Shown: positions 49,397-63,000 of the stretch, piece by piece
Layout: every line of letters starts with the position of its first letter
How positions within the stretch are numbered: position 1 is the stretch's first letter
Source: Sympetrum striolatum
Lineage: Eukaryota; Arthropoda; Insecta; Odonata; Libellulidae
Assembly (NCBI GenBank): GCA_947579665.1
Contig: OX388349.1
Coordinates: 23,840,459 to 23,904,458 of the forward strand
DNA length: 64,000 nt
Direction of reading: 5' to 3'
The notes under the pieces: model-generated
Database searches by the model: none
What the model was told of the DNA's origin: nothing
Seen by the model: the letters and a program-made list of their open reading frames with translations, nothing else
Translations under genes and position numbers: made by a program

Positions 49397-50335
49397 ATAA
49401 TCCCTCGTCATCCTAGGGCAGAGAGCTAATAACCTGCGGCTTCGTCTTCATACCGTTCGACGAACTGATGTAATTAAATCGTATTGAGTTTAGAATTATT
49501 TTTGATGTCAATTGAAAATAAGAAGGAAGATATTCTTCTTTAGTTCTTTTAGCGATTAAATTCGTTGTCCCTCGGTAAATATGGACGTTCGCTCTAAAAT
49601 GTATAATAACTATAAAATTATGTGCACTATGTTACTCAAATGTGGCCAGTTAATTTCACGTACCTCAGTTGGAATTGTTCCCCACTCCCGTAGAGTATTT
49701 CACGTAATGGAATGATGGAATGAATCTTTTTCTCGTCATTTTTCGGACTCTTAGTCAACTTGTTTAAACTAATTTGCGTAATCCTGTTTTTGCAATTTGC
49801 GTATCCATGGTTACTAAGAGATATCCTGTGAATAAATTCACATTAGTGTTGTTGTTTTTGCAAGTCTCTGTTTATATTTTTATTTAAATACGTCAGAGAC
49901 ATTGTTTTACGACCTATTCATTCTGGAAGCTTCAAAAATTCCTATTAATTTCGCTGATTTGCATCATCTTTTAGCTGGATCTTAGGATATCTTTCTAAAA
50001 TTAAAAAGGAAGTAGATGTGTTCCATATGCACCTCTTGTCCTATCTCTTTCGTTTTGAAGTAGTAGATAAGATTATCCTTAGCTATAGTGTACTTAACTA
50101 CGTAAGCGATGTATTTGCTAGTAAGTTTACTGCCATATTTATAGCATTTGTCGTATATAGACTTCTTAGATACAAGTATTGTGAATGCGATGTCAATCTG
50201 TGTATTCAGTGTTGTTAATTTACGACTCCATGCGCACCTCATTATCTCTTTTTATCATTCATAAAGACATCTTAAAACCTCTCTCTGTTATATTTCATCT
50301 AGGGCTTATACAATTCTATCTCCTGACTGTAAACT
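49397..50335. other. Intronic DNA, nothing recognised
   Basis: Opposed frames at 49982-50242 and 50018-50218 show no motif. Confidence 0.35.
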
Positions 50336-50950
50336 ATATTAATAATAATTTTTATTCATCCAGGGACATATATATGCATGTATAGGATAAGACATCAATA
50401 ATCACATCGACACAACACAGTGAAATTTACATTAGAAAGACATTACATAGAGTTATAATAGAACAACATACATTAGAATTATAATACAGCATAGATTTTA
50501 TTCTTAGTAACACATTTAATCTCTTAAACATAGGTTCCCCTCATTTACAAATTCATTTACACTAGAGTAGGTTTTTGTTAGGAGAAATGTTTTTTATTGT
50601 TTACCAAATTGTACGTTTTTATTGTCTTTGATAGCGTTAGGCAATTTATTATAAACTTTTAAGGTCGTCATTTCAAAACTTCTTCAAGTTAGGCTTAATC
50701 TATGAGATGGAATCCTCAACTTATCTTTGCCTCCTGTTTCGAGTACCTGCCCTCATTCTGGTTATTAAATATAAATTTCAGGGGAAGCAGAATTTACATT
50801 TCTTTAACTCTTGGTGTAATATACATCGATTGATTTTATTCCTTTTGAATCTCTGAATATCCTTCATTTATAGCTTTAGAGCATCGTTGACTTTTCAATA
50901 TTTGGCGCACCCTGTAAAAACTACGTTGAGGATAGGATTCAAGGTTCTCG
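50336..50950 (-). mobile_element. LINE (Jockey/CR1-like) reverse-transcriptase C-terminal fragment and 3' UTR
   Basis: On the minus strand the translation, in fragments, reads RYSKQEAK, then (one-base shift) KLRIPSHRLSLT, stop, RSFEMTTLKVYNKLPNAIKD, then KTFLLTKTYSSVNEFV. The order of VYNKLPNAIKD and FLLTKTYSSVNEFV is the standard end of Jockey/CR1-type reverse-transcriptase ORFs. Weaker homology (ITPRVKEM, FIFNNQNEG) extends to about 50950. The 3' region ends GGATGAATAAAAATTATTAT near 50336. Stops and a frameshift show it is dead and 5'-truncated. Confidence 0.85.
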
Positions 50951-53900
50951 ACAGGATTATTTTCGGTCATTCATTTTTGGCGGAATATTAAAATTATCCC
51001 ATCCTTTAATAAGTCGCAGGTGTTCTGACCGACTATTAATAGTCGATGGGCGCTTTTAAGGATAAATCGGGACGTTCTTTTTGGCGTGTATAAATCGCCC
51101 AAAGAAGACGAGACGCGGCCGTGCGTGGCAATTAATTTACTTTGGGATTATCGATTCCGTCTCGGTCCATTCTCCCCTTTTTGAAGGTGCCAATTTCGGA
51201 AAAAACCGCATCGCCGTGCTTTGCGGTTCATTACACGAGTTGGACGGTTTTTCGAGTTCCGGGAACCTTGGAGATCAAAAAATATATTCGATTGAATAAG
51301 AACTTTCATTCGGTTTAATATATTCTTCTTTCAGTTTTGTTGCGTAGAATTACCTAATTAATAATTTTATCTAATTTTATGGATGGAAAGTTATAGCCGA
51401 TAATTCCGTTACGTGTGCCTGATATTGGAAAATATTTTATAGTTGCAAATAAACTCTTCGTGAATTGTGTAGGTTTTGAAATTGGTCATGAATTTTTTCC
51501 CATCAAAGAACGAACGCGATCTCCCAGAAGTATCAAAAATACGTTACGAGGAAGTAATCGCAAAGAAGGATAGTTACTTCTGGTCGTTCTTTCCGCTGTC
51601 GCTTCGAGAAGCTATTAGGGTAGATTAGGTAGGGATGCTGGTGTTACTACACCCAATAACAAACGCCTCTGGCGGCTTGCGCGGTATACTTTTAAATTGA
51701 ATACCTTCTTCCAGCTGTTTTTAGGCTCACATCCGTATGAGTTTGTTTTCAAGATGCTATAATTAGCTACCCAAGTAAATAGGGTCATTTGATCATTGTC
51801 CATAGATGAAGAAGGGAGTTTTATGAGTACGTTTTCTTTTCAGCCATTTTTATTGTAGTGATATTATTTATCCGTTTTATATCTGCGAATTTTGTCTTAC
51901 TCTTTCTGAACTAGAAAGAAAAATTTAAATAACTTCAAAGAAATTTTCGTCCATTACATCTCGGTTATGTAGATTATCTAGCGTATCTCTTCTTTTGATG
52001 ATATATATGAGGAAATTATTTGCCACTAAAATTCCGCCAGCTGTCGAGTGATCTTCCAATTTCTTTTTCTTACCAGAAATTCGCTACTAATCAAGTTAAT
52101 AAAGGAAAATAGAAAACTGCGGGTTATAGCTTACTTCTCAGCATGAAACGATCTGGAGAATCTGATGGAATAGAATTTGGATGAATTATATCTATAAACT
52201 AAACATTCAATTTGAGTTACCGATGTTGACCGTATCCTCAGTAGCCATTATATTTGACGCCATTTGCAGGATGGATTCTTACGTTGGATTCTAGTGAAGA
52301 AGGTAGTCATCTCATCTCTGAGAAACATCCTCTTGTTAGTCAGCTTCTTTTCAAGAAACTTTTCGCAAGAATATGTTCGAGTTTTTTTTATAGCTTATTA
52401 TGACAACTTTCGAGTTCGGTGCAAAGAAAGTCTCGTTTCTTGATCGACCCGACTAATTGGAAAGTAAGAATTCTCGTGAATGCTCGCAAGGCTTCAAAAA
52501 TACAATTTCAAAGGAGAGACGAAAGGTCGTAGGATTTTCGCAAGGAGAGAAGAATGGGATTCGCAAATAAAATGCCCGTGGCGTTGGAAATATGGATTCC
52601 GGCGACTGTTCTAAGATGTGCGATTCCTGGAAGAAGCGATCGGGAAAAGGAGAGTTGCTCGCCCCCTTGCACTTGGCGATGGGCGAGGAATATTAATTGC
52701 CAGCAGATAGCGCGGTTTAACTTGGTTCTGCGAAGGAAGAATCCTCTGATGCAGGGAGGCGCGCTAGTTATCAAAAGTAAAATCCTTTAAAATGAATTTG
52801 ATGCCGACTCTCCGTTGCTGAATAGCCATCATAACTGAAAATTATATAAGAAAATAGGAGTGTCTATTGAGAGGGGAGCTATGCACAAACAGCTTTCCCG
52901 CAGTGGAATTAGTACGGTGAACTTAGTAGAACGTCATCGGATTGAAGAAAGCGAATGGACTAGGTATATATCAATGTTAAGTTATACCATTTCCTTTGAT
53001 GACATCAGTCCCAACATTTAATCAATTTAATTTAGACGCTGTGTTTCACCGTTTTCGAAAGCAAAACAGTAGCTATAATGATATTAAATAATTATAAAAT
53101 GGTTAAATTTCAAATGAAGTATGAAATCAAATTTCAAGTTAATTATTAACGATTGACTCAAAAATGGAGCTTACATTATTAATTCTTCGTTTCTTTTTGT
53201 TATATTATATTATTTTGTACTTATAGCGTATTTTTTCAGTTATACCAATTCTCAATATAGTTTTCATATTTATACATCTTTCACACACTCAAAACTTGCT
53301 TCGAATTAATAATCATAACAATAATTAATCAACATAGCTTTGCTTGTAGATAATAAAATACGTCATCATATTCTGCATTTGATTCGTGTTATAACTGGAC
53401 TAAATTAATATCAAGAAAAGCTAATCAAGGCCGATTTGATTTCGCCATCTTTTTTAGCTGAGTTTGACGAATTTTTAGGTATTCTTTTTTAGGATACTGC
53501 TAACGACGGATTAAATAACAATTTACATCTTTACCTATGCAGCCCGCCCAGTAAGCTCGACTATCCCTGTACCGGTTATGACTACCATACGCCCGATCTC
53601 GATAGTCCATACATAGGTAACGGATGAAAATCATTTCTAACCTGTTATATCGATGAATCATAGGCAGAATATGTGCATCGTTGTCCATGAGAATGTTACG
53701 TAGGCAGTTGCTTATAAATATGGATTTCACGAATAAAATTCTGTTTCAATCTTCAAGTGTCTCTCGCTTTCAAAAATAATTGTAAGGTAGAAAAGTGTCT
53801 AAAACTGCTTTAAATCGCACTGCGTCCGTTAGATTAGCTTACGTTTTGCTAATTGCCTCATTATCTTCATTGGAAACCTTATGGGAATTTTCTGTCAGTG

Positions 53901-54444
53901 CGGATTGCGGCTATTTAATGGCTCTCAATTGCTAATCCGGTTTTATTTATCATTATTTCATAGTTCGATTCGATATCGCAACAGTTAATAAATCGTACAT
54001 GTCCATGCCCATTTATGATGGAGCTATAATGGCTCCCCTTTTTGCTAGGCGCACTCTTCTGCGAGTAAGTTGTCCACTTCCTCATACGAGGCGAACTTTA
54101 TTTTCTTGTCCCTCTCTTGGTCAACCAATTCCCTCGCCCCCGTTGTTAAATTCCGCTTCATTGCTTTTCTCCTCGGACCATTTTATAATCTGCGCCCGCA
54201 TCCAATAGGCTTCCATACACCTCAAGCGCTTTTTCATAGCAGAGGGTTATCCAGCTTCAAACCGACGTTTTCAAACATCTGTATACTCATTTATCTTAGT
54301 TAATGGCCTTCCTAAAGCCTAATCAGTTTACAAATATTGACATGAGGTATCAATATTATTTCAGCGAAAGTTCATTTTTTAAAATTTGATATACTGATAT
54401 CAAAGGGAAAAGTATATAAATGACTTAACACTTGTTAGAGCTTT
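50951..54444. other. Intronic DNA, no gene recognised
   Basis: Short frames such as 51081-51299, and 52508-52774 (minus) against 52554-52790 (plus), have no recognised domain. CpG-richer spots lie at about 51070-51260 and 52550-52760. Confidence 0.3.
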
Positions 54445-54515
54445 GCCCTGGCTGAATGTCTCAAGTGGGTAGAGCAACAGACCGGGAGTCGGGTTCAAGT
54501 CCCGGATTTGTCAGA
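54445..54515 (+). repeat. tRNA-derived SINE head, unassigned family
   Basis: It has an A-box-like TCTCAAGTGGGTAGAGC and a B box GGTTCAAGTCCCGG (from 54491) with spacing close to a tRNA. The body downstream does not match family A or B, and no paired acceptor stem is seen. A third SINE family or a tRNA pseudogene. Confidence 0.55.
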
Positions 54516-56144
54516 CTTTTTTCATACTCGTTTTTCCTTTGAATGTACTGATAATTTGTATTTGTATTTATAAGGTTTAGGGGAATGGGGAATAAATCGA
54601 GTTAATTTTTAAACGCACATTGTGTCAAATTATTTTGTGAATTACAGTTTTTTTAAATAGTAAATCAGTCCAGTCTGTTCACTTTTGTTATCAATTGACG
54701 AGGTTGTTATATGCTAATGCTCTATTTTTGTAATCGTAAAAGTTTGAAAACATTGTTTGTGTTAGTTGTTTGATATAGTGTTGGATAATGTCCCTAGAAA
54801 ATCACGCCATTTTGAAGTTGAAAAAAGATCCCTTTGATTCGTATGTGTACGAGTATAATTTTCAAATTCACTTAATTAGTTCAATTTGTAATTCTTCAGC
54901 ATTGTCACGTGTTTTTTAGTTAGCGCATATTTTGTAATATGGGCAACATTTCGGCCCATTTTTCATGTTGGCTCTTCTATGTTTAGAGTTTTTCTAAACA
55001 TCATCCGTCTCTTTACCAATTCAATGAATCATTTTTTCTCTGTATTGAAATTTTCTTCTTTTTGGCAATTTGGATACATTATATTTTAGCGTGTTGTAAA
55101 TTACGATATTATAAAGAATTGTTGTTGCCGAAGTCTCTTAACTTGACTTTTAGAGCCTAGGTTTGGCTCACCTTGGCATAATTGATCGGACTGTTTAGCT
55201 AATCTATGATTGTGTCACAGTGGAATTTGATTTCGCTTTCGGTATTTTCTGTTTTCTTTGAAGCCTCGATGCACCTGTGCACTTGTTTGCGCCATTGCGT
55301 AATCAACTCGAGGGAAATTATTCGCTCCAGGAAAGGAGATTTGCTTTTATTTCGCACATCCTTGGCTTACATCTCGAAATTTGCTAACATATTTCGTTAT
55401 TTGCTTTGTTTGCTGTTGTTCTCAGTGGGATTACGCTTGCTACGGTGGAAATGCTCTGTAAGATTTTCATTTAATATCGTAACGTGTTCATTATATGTTG
55501 CAATTAGGCCTCGCCAATCATAGTCATCGGTGATTGAATCTTTTAAGTATATTTATCATTTGCCTTACATAGTGAATACTGTAGAAACGCTCTGTTTTAT
55601 TCTGGAAAACAGTAGGAAAGATATCCTCCAAAGATTTTTGTATCTCAAATATAATTTTCCGTTTCGACTATTAGATTATGGTGTATAAAATGAACAATCA
55701 CTGAAATCAGTCGTGCTTGTAAATCTCTGTAAAGAAATACCACATCTTACATATTTTATTTGTTGAACTTTAAGAATATCAAGGTCGCATCTGTTGAATT
55801 TATTTCCTTGGAATTCGAAGTTTTTTCATTCACATATCTGTGGTAGTTTTAAAGTTAAAACGAGTTCAAACTGTAGCAATGAATTCGTTTAATATCCGAG
55901 TATCTATCTCATAAATTTGATGTAATACAAATTCGATTTCGGTGATATGTGGCTCCCATGCAGATATTTATAAAGTAATGTTTATTTTCGGGCTCACTTA
56001 GGTTACATTTTTAATATTTATTTTTGGTGACAATTTCGGCAGAAAATATGAAGTACATAATTCAGTCGTTTAATTCTCTTTGCGTGTGTTTATAGATAAA
56101 TTGACAATTACCAGCCTGGGAAAGATTTTGAATTTCGATCTTGA
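54516..56144. other. Intronic DNA, nothing recognised
   Basis: The frame 55206-55523 (105 codons) is hydrophobic in parts but has no known family features. No repeats identified. Confidence 0.35.
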
Positions 56145-56345
56145 TTGATTGATTGATAACTTTATTTCTCTCACGTAACAACACTAAATCTCTTAGGTTT
56201 TTCACATTCACAATTATTCCCATTTGTTCTTATACTGTCACTTACAGCGAATTACTGCACAATATATCACGATGTATATGGCAGAAAAAGAGATTTTATA
56301 CTCAATATCGCCCAAATGAAGGCGTTCAATTGTTATTATTTACTG
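56145..56345 (-). repeat. Unclassified dispersed repeat, copy 3, with retroelement-like tail
   Basis: Read on the minus strand it ends AATAAAGTTATCAATCAATC with further ATCA units, the form of a LINE-type 3' end with a short-unit tail. Internally it shares CATTCACAATTATT and ATATCGCCCAAATGAAGGCG (plus strand) with 41053-41185. No coding remnant identified, so the class is open. Confidence 0.6.
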
Positions 56346-56389
56346 ATTTCAAGTAACCTGACTTCTCAGTAGTATATCCCTGGCTTTAC

Positions 56390-57040
56390 TTTACCGAAAG
56401 ATTTGGGAATAGTGGACAATATCGGGCCCGATGACCCTCTTCAAGCCCTTGTCTGTAACCCGTTTCATATCGAGAACGTCTCCGCACTTCATCGAGTTTT
56501 TTCCAAGATTCTCCCAAGCCGTATTCTCGGTCGTGAGTCATTGGTCGTCTACGCTCTTCGCCGATAGGTGGCTGTAAAATCGACTGCCCTTGCCTCAGAG
56601 GCGCTGGGATGGGAGGATGGAAGCGGGACACGCGCCCCGGCACCATCACAGTCCCTCAACAATGCGTGCGATTGTCCCTCCCCCCACACACTTGGGGCTT
56701 CGAGCTATTATATCCCCTCCTGCGAGGCGCACTCTCCAACTGTATACTATACGTCATTCGCTCTTCATTTGCGCATGTTGCGAAGAAAGGCGTCCCCTCT
56801 GTCTGCTCGGAGATGACGATTTGGAAGTGGGATTAGCACGTTTTGGGCCTCTGAAAGGCCTTCCTCAGCCTCTTCGGCGATTTTTCCGTGTGTTCTCTCC
56901 ATCAGAAGAACGCGTTTGCCATTTTTATTCATCTATGGACGGTTTGCGACAACAGGGTGGACCCATGACTGTGCCTTGGGGGACACTCTTAAGTCCTTAT
57001 TTGTATTCCAAGCGAGGCTATCGTCTCCACAATTAATGGT
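56390..57040. promoter_or_regulatory. CpG-rich patch in the mam intron, candidate regulatory DNA
   Basis: GC-rich against an AT-rich background, with four overlapping frames on both strands (the longest 56590-57036), none with a domain. Composition is the only evidence for a role. Confidence 0.25.
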
Positions 57041-59011
57041 TGGATGCTGACTGACTAATAAATATCCAGAAGGCTTTGGGGATCCCTCCCCAAGTGGCTT
57101 GACTACGATGCTTTTTTGAGAATTAAAGTTTCTGAATCGTTCACTTATCTCTGATAAATCTATCATCGGAAGTGCCCTGGGGAAAGGAAGCAGGGTTTCC
57201 TCTTTACAGTATGTTATGAACAGTTCTTATTTGTAGAGTCCTACATTGTTCAAGGCCTGCAGAAATTAAACGGGTATTTCAAAGGAATAAATAGATCCAT
57301 TCTCCTATAAATTGAATATTTCTGGAAGTTTGTTTCGGTTGAAGAAGAAGTTTCCCGAATTCCCTTAGCTCTCCGTTCCCATAGCGGAATGCTTGGTCGA
57401 AATTTAATATCTAGACATTCTTCCATCGGAAATTATGAAATGCCTCGACGCATTCTTCGAAGGGAAATTCGAGAATCCAGTAAGTCTACAATGCCATCAA
57501 TTCTAGAGATATTATCAACGAATCTATTCAGTTCTGAATTGTCTTTCTTTGATCTCCATTGAGTACTCATGGAGAAGAAGTCATTCTACATCCAAGATGT
57601 TGGTAGCGTAATTTTACGAAAATCTATAGTAATATTCTATTTGATCATAACATATTATTTTTAAAATACCGATAGAATACATTTATATCAATAGCTTTCT
57701 ATTTAGAATCAATCTGGAACTCCCATTCTCTTGGGACTACTCGTAGAAGGGCATATAATATTGTTAAAGATCGACTTGAAGCCTAACTAAAAGATGGACA
57801 ATACAGTATAATGCAGATGTTCTTGGAAAAGAACCCAGTAAAGAATGTGTAATAAATAATAACATTTTTCATTAATTTATGATGAAAAGTTAAATTTTAA
57901 ATTCTGCTTAGATAAATCGGCAATATGAAACCATCGTATTAAGTAAATGGGTAAGATTGTAAAATATCGCTACACTTTTGTTAGTATATATTTTTTGTTG
58001 GGAAAGCCTAGAGAGCTTTAGAGATTGAGCTTTTCAAAGAGCATTCATAAAATGTAAATAATTTGAAATTTTATCGTGGGATTTATTGACCCAATAATTG
58101 TGAAACCTTTTGGAAATTCTCTTTACTTAAGTTGGCGCTAGGAATGAGGTGTCTATCGAGTACTTCCCAAACTGGTTTTCTCGATGCTATTTTAAAGGGC
58201 AGATTAAGACAAACGTGGAAAATTTTTCCGCGGCAGAGGAAAGCACAGATCACTACATCTTCATTTCGCAAAGAGATCCTCAGAAGCGATTATAAATAGG
58301 TGGCGTGGGTGGACGTTGTTAGGTGGTGACCAGTTTCTATAGATCGATAACGTGAAACCATTCGAGCGAAACCGATCTCACAGGTGGACTAGGAAAGAGC
58401 GGAATTTCCTATTGCATGCATCTCTTGAGATACCCGTTTTAGAAACGGTTTTGTAAACCGTTCTTTCCTCTAACCCTTGCCGTCTTTGGACTATTATGTG
58501 ATTAAATGTTTAAAGTCGTAATGTTCTCTTTGATTACAAAGTATAAGTATAGTAAAGCCATAATGTTTTTTTTATCGAAGCTGCGCCATGATGGAGAAGA
58601 TAAAATCAATAAAAAATATTTACAGCATGTTCATTGAATAACGCATCTAATCTCATTTGATAATTCACAGTGAGCTAGATCAGAAAGTTATCCTTAAAAG
58701 TGGACCTGAAAGCATTTAAATTTCTAAAATAGGTCGAGGAATAGACTTATGGACTGGTAGTCTCCGTTTCATTTTTAAATAGAAGATCCCATAGCATAAT
58801 GCAAAATACTTCAATTATTAGTCAAAGGTGAAAAATATATGCAATAATGGTGTTGTAGAAACTGGAAACTTTTCCACGAATTAGAAAAGGTTTATTTTGG
58901 GAAAAGTTATTATTTCTAGTTAAGAAATAACCGTTCGTGAAAGTTATAATATATTTAGTCTCCTAATTAATCTATTCTGACGATACTCAGTGAAACTTCT
59001 CCATGATTAGC
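57041..59011. other. Intronic DNA, nothing recognised
   Basis: No repeats or coding signals found. Confidence 0.35.
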
Positions 59012-59100
59012 TCAATGAAAAACACTATCTGACTCCGTCCACAGAAAATTTCTTTAAAAAATCTTTTCTGTGGACGGGGTAAGATAGTGTTTTTTATTGA
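59012..59100. repeat. Long hairpin: 37-bp arms, 15-base loop
   Basis: Arms 59012-59048 and 59064-59100 pair at 34 of 37 positions. As plus-strand RNA, two of the three mismatches would be G-U wobbles, so the fold would be almost continuous. Both arms contain ACACTATCT and CCGTCCACAGAAAA or their complements. Size and shape fit a fold-back MITE or a small-RNA precursor. Confidence 0.75.
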
Positions 59101-59960
59101 ACTCTTAGTTTGCTGTTAGAGAGAAGGCTCCTAAGGTCAATAAAGTACAATGTTTAAAAAGATCATATTCAATTGGGCTTCTCCTGACACCAATTGCTTT
59201 AGGGACAGATTTTTCCTCTACTACTGTGCCAAAACGCGTAATATCATCGCCAAGATATAAAGTTTTGGAATACATTAACTCTCTGCTTAGTTATTGTTCC
59301 AGTTCTGATGTTCGAATATAAATTCCACGTTATACTCTCGTGTATTTTCCTCATTCTGGAGTCGGGTGCGCGGATATCTTTCGGACCATAACATCCCAAT
59401 GACCGGGGTAACCACCGAAAGAAATTGCGTGATACATAATTTTAGCCTCCAGTTGGAATTTTGATAGTGCAGTGAACAAGTCGCTTCTGCAGATAGAAAT
59501 TCTAGTTTTCACTTCGTGCCATTAGAGTCAGGAAACTATTCATAAGTCGCACTCTTTATGGGGTTTACCATAATCTATTTAATTTATGAAAAAGTCATCT
59601 TCGAGCTCGGCCGAAGTGAAATCTCTTATGGAATATATTTTTGGGCAATTGCCAGATAAGTTCCCCGACCCGTAGCTGAGGGCATCTTGAGTTCGCGGAT
59701 GCAGAACTATTGTGCGGAATTCTCAGACCTAATTTTAATACTCGATGCTCAAAAAGCAGAATATTTACTTAATCTGATATTTTCTGTTTACGGAAAATGT
59801 ATTGGCGAAATTGATGCTTGTGCGAGATCTGTAATTGTCTCCTTTGATCGTATGTCATTTTATGTATTTTTTGATTTTCATTTCCTATTGGAGTTAGAGA
59901 AAGAAGCCTTAAATGTTTGACCAGAATAATAATTAATCTCAGATTCACTTGTTGTAGTTG
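59101..59960. other. Intronic DNA, nothing recognised
   Basis: The frame 59687-59920 has no recognisable motif. Confidence 0.35.
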
Positions 59961-60030
59961 TCGACCTCGATGGCGGAATTTTTAGCGGGTTTGCTTCCTA
60001 ACACAGGTCTCTGGTTCGAGCCTAGGGAGA
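59961..60030 (+). repeat. Decayed tRNA-like SINE head
   Basis: CGATGGCGGAATTTTTAGCG resembles the family A head, and CTGGTTCGAGCC is a B-box match. No alignable body follows. Confidence 0.35.
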
Positions 60031-63000
60031 GAATTTGTATTTGTTTCCGTAGGTCGTGATTGTGGTCGTTCAAATTATAAAACGGATGTAAATTGGTTCT
60101 CTCGCTTCCGTTGAAGAAACAATTACAAAAATAATAATGTGATAAATTTTCAATTTTAACTTACGAATTTTTACAGTACCTCTGTGTTTATTTAAAAGCC
60201 ATGGAAACTATAAAGAGTACAATTTAAGTCTAGTTAAATTAGGAATTTTACTCTATGGTTTTCAAAGAGCCGATTTAGAAGTGGCTTGTTTAACCCTTAA
60301 TATATAGTGGTGATATTGGTATCATGATGCGTAGTGATATTGTTTGTTATAATTACTACTCGTTTTATGGTCGAAAGAAAACTCAATGCTGGAATCTGCA
60401 TACAGAGACCATAAACTCTTCCTCCTCGGTCTTATACCTATTTGTGTTGATAAGCGCACTGGTTTTCTTACTGTCTGGGATGGACCCGTTTACTAGCTTT
60501 TTCCATTACAAATTACATCAAAGTGGTAAAAATTGGTCTGTCAGTCCTAAAATACACCAATGTTTACCTAAAGCAGTATCACCTACATGATGGTTTTGGT
60601 AAACTTGTCCTTATCTATAATATCCAGCAATTTTAGATGTTTGACGTCGATCATGTAGCTGTTCGGGTCTTCTAATTTTTGCGGATTTTTCCCGAGTCCA
60701 GTTTGAAAGGAAAGATTTGGGTGGTCGTCGAAATTGTGGACTTCGGCCTTTATTCCCGTCTGCCTTTGAATCCGTATCCGAGTGGGCTCGCTTTTCTCTC
60801 GCAGTCTGCAAATTTCTGCTTCGCATCTTTTATTGTCACTCCGTGGTTTGCTGACGTTTCATCCAGAGGCATTAGGGATGAATATGAATCGGAGAAGAAG
60901 GGGGGCTCAGGAAGGAAATGACCTCAAGAGTCACCTCGAAATTTGCAAGAGGCCCCACGAGAAACTCCAAAGAAACAAGAGGGCCATTTAAATTTCAAGA
61001 GGGCGTCAAAATTTGGTAGTGTTCCTTCTGGAACTTTCTGCCAGACGGTGATTCATATCTAAGTGGAAGGAATCGGCATTCTGAGTTTCCTACCGAAGAC
61101 GGATGGGATATTTCACTCTGAATACAATTCCTGTTATGTGAAGATACTTGGAGAGCAAAATGTTGTTCACTTCTAATTCAGCGGAGTAGAGTAACTTATG
61201 GTTCAATTATACTTGTAGAAAACTCAGTTGTTTAATACGAGTTAACAAGTTTTTTCTGTGGTTCAGTATAAATATTTTGTATTAAAACTTTATTGTTTTT
61301 AGTGTTGAATATCACTACATTAAGGCCTCTACCATCCAACGAGTTATATCTGTTTACACCATGCTTATGATTCCCATTGATACATACATTAGAAATTGTA
61401 TCGAAATTCCTACTGTTTTGTACGATTTAAAAAGATCGGTGAACAAATTAAGGGTCCTTGTCGTATAAGTTATTTTATTTTTTTAAGTATACGCTGAAAT
61501 TTGGTATGAATACTTGGTGTTTTTCATGCTTGCGAACTGAAGTTACGAGGAAATTAGTAAATAAATATCAGAGCGAGAGACACTCTTGGCATTTGTATTG
61601 TCATTGCTGAAGATTAATAAATTAATTCGCAATTATGAATGACTTATTAAGTTTACTCAAATAAATTTTTATGATCCGACTTCAATACAAAATGAAAATT
61701 TGATAGAAACTATTTTTTTTAATCTATGCTTAAATTTTTATGTTTCGTTTTTCTGAAAATGTGATGTTGAGGACCTGCATTACTTACAGTGATTTCACAA
61801 CGCCAATATTTTGAACAAAATTTGATTTCGTGCTATGGATTCATCGGGTTCTATTTGAGTAAGAGTAAAATTATAAGCACTGCTGAAGCTACGGACCGCA
61901 TGAAAGACTGTTGAGGGCCGCATTTGAGCCAAGTTTTGATTTATAAGAATTCGTGATATGTATGTAAAAATTATACCTTCATAATCTTCGAAATTGTTTA
62001 ACTTCATTCTCTTAAGTATACCGTTTAATTAGTCTAATCTCTTGTAATAATATGCCTAAGGTTTCAACGTAAAGTTCAAAGTAATTTTCTTCCATGTTTA
62101 ATTACTTTCGTCCTTTTGATTTATACCGTATTTAATAATTATGGAATTAATGTTACCATATAATATGTTTGATGGAGTTAAAGGTGTCAGTAGTACTCCC
62201 CTTTTGTAATGAAGCATTTTCTCCTTATAATCACATTTATTTCCATCTTGTCTACGTACTTCATACTGGGAGAATGTTTCCACTTCTGTACTGTGATTTC
62301 TGTTCATTTCGATACCATTTGCGTCCTTCCTATTAGCTTTCCACGATTTGCAGAAACGGCGGCTTAACGTAATCATTCCCCAGCGGTGCCTCTCTCCTGT
62401 AACAAGATCCCGCATCTATAAACATTCTAGGAGACTTGAGCGTTCCCATCGGTGATATCGTAGAGACCGCAGCTCCAGCAACCGGTTCGCTTTGGCCCGG
62501 AAATGCCTGGTCGTGGTCATAAAATCCTGTCTCCCGCTACGGAGACCACGTTTCTGAAAAATTATGTGATTTTAATAGATTCACAACGCCTATGCTCGAA
62601 TGCTATCGACGCTTCTAATTTGGACGTAAACATGCCGTTGAGATTTGTATCTTGTACCGGGTTTGAAATAAGTTTCCGACAGGAGTAAGCTTGGAAATAT
62701 TTTCTCTTGAATGAAATGTAACATATATTTTACTCATTCTTGGCGGTACATTAATATTCATTGTATTATAAAATAACGTTTTGATCTTTAATTGGGCCAT
62801 TTACTTTTTCTATTGCGTAAAATGAAGGTAAATATTATTGACGTAAAATTCTTTTTAGTTAGGTAAAATCATCAAGGTATACACATATCTTTCGTTCTCT
62901 CAGATTTTAAATATTTAAACAAAAGATAGGTAGGTATATCCGGGCATTAAAGAAATTATAAAGTATATATCGAAAGAAGTATCGTATATATCAAAATATC

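Noticed and set aside
54445..54515. Functional tRNA gene
   Set aside because: Boxes A and B are good, but the acceptor ends do not pair and no clean anticodon arm is evident.
56590..57036. 148-codon frame
   Set aside because: Four overlapping frames in one GC-rich patch. The translation shows no domain or coding bias I can defend.
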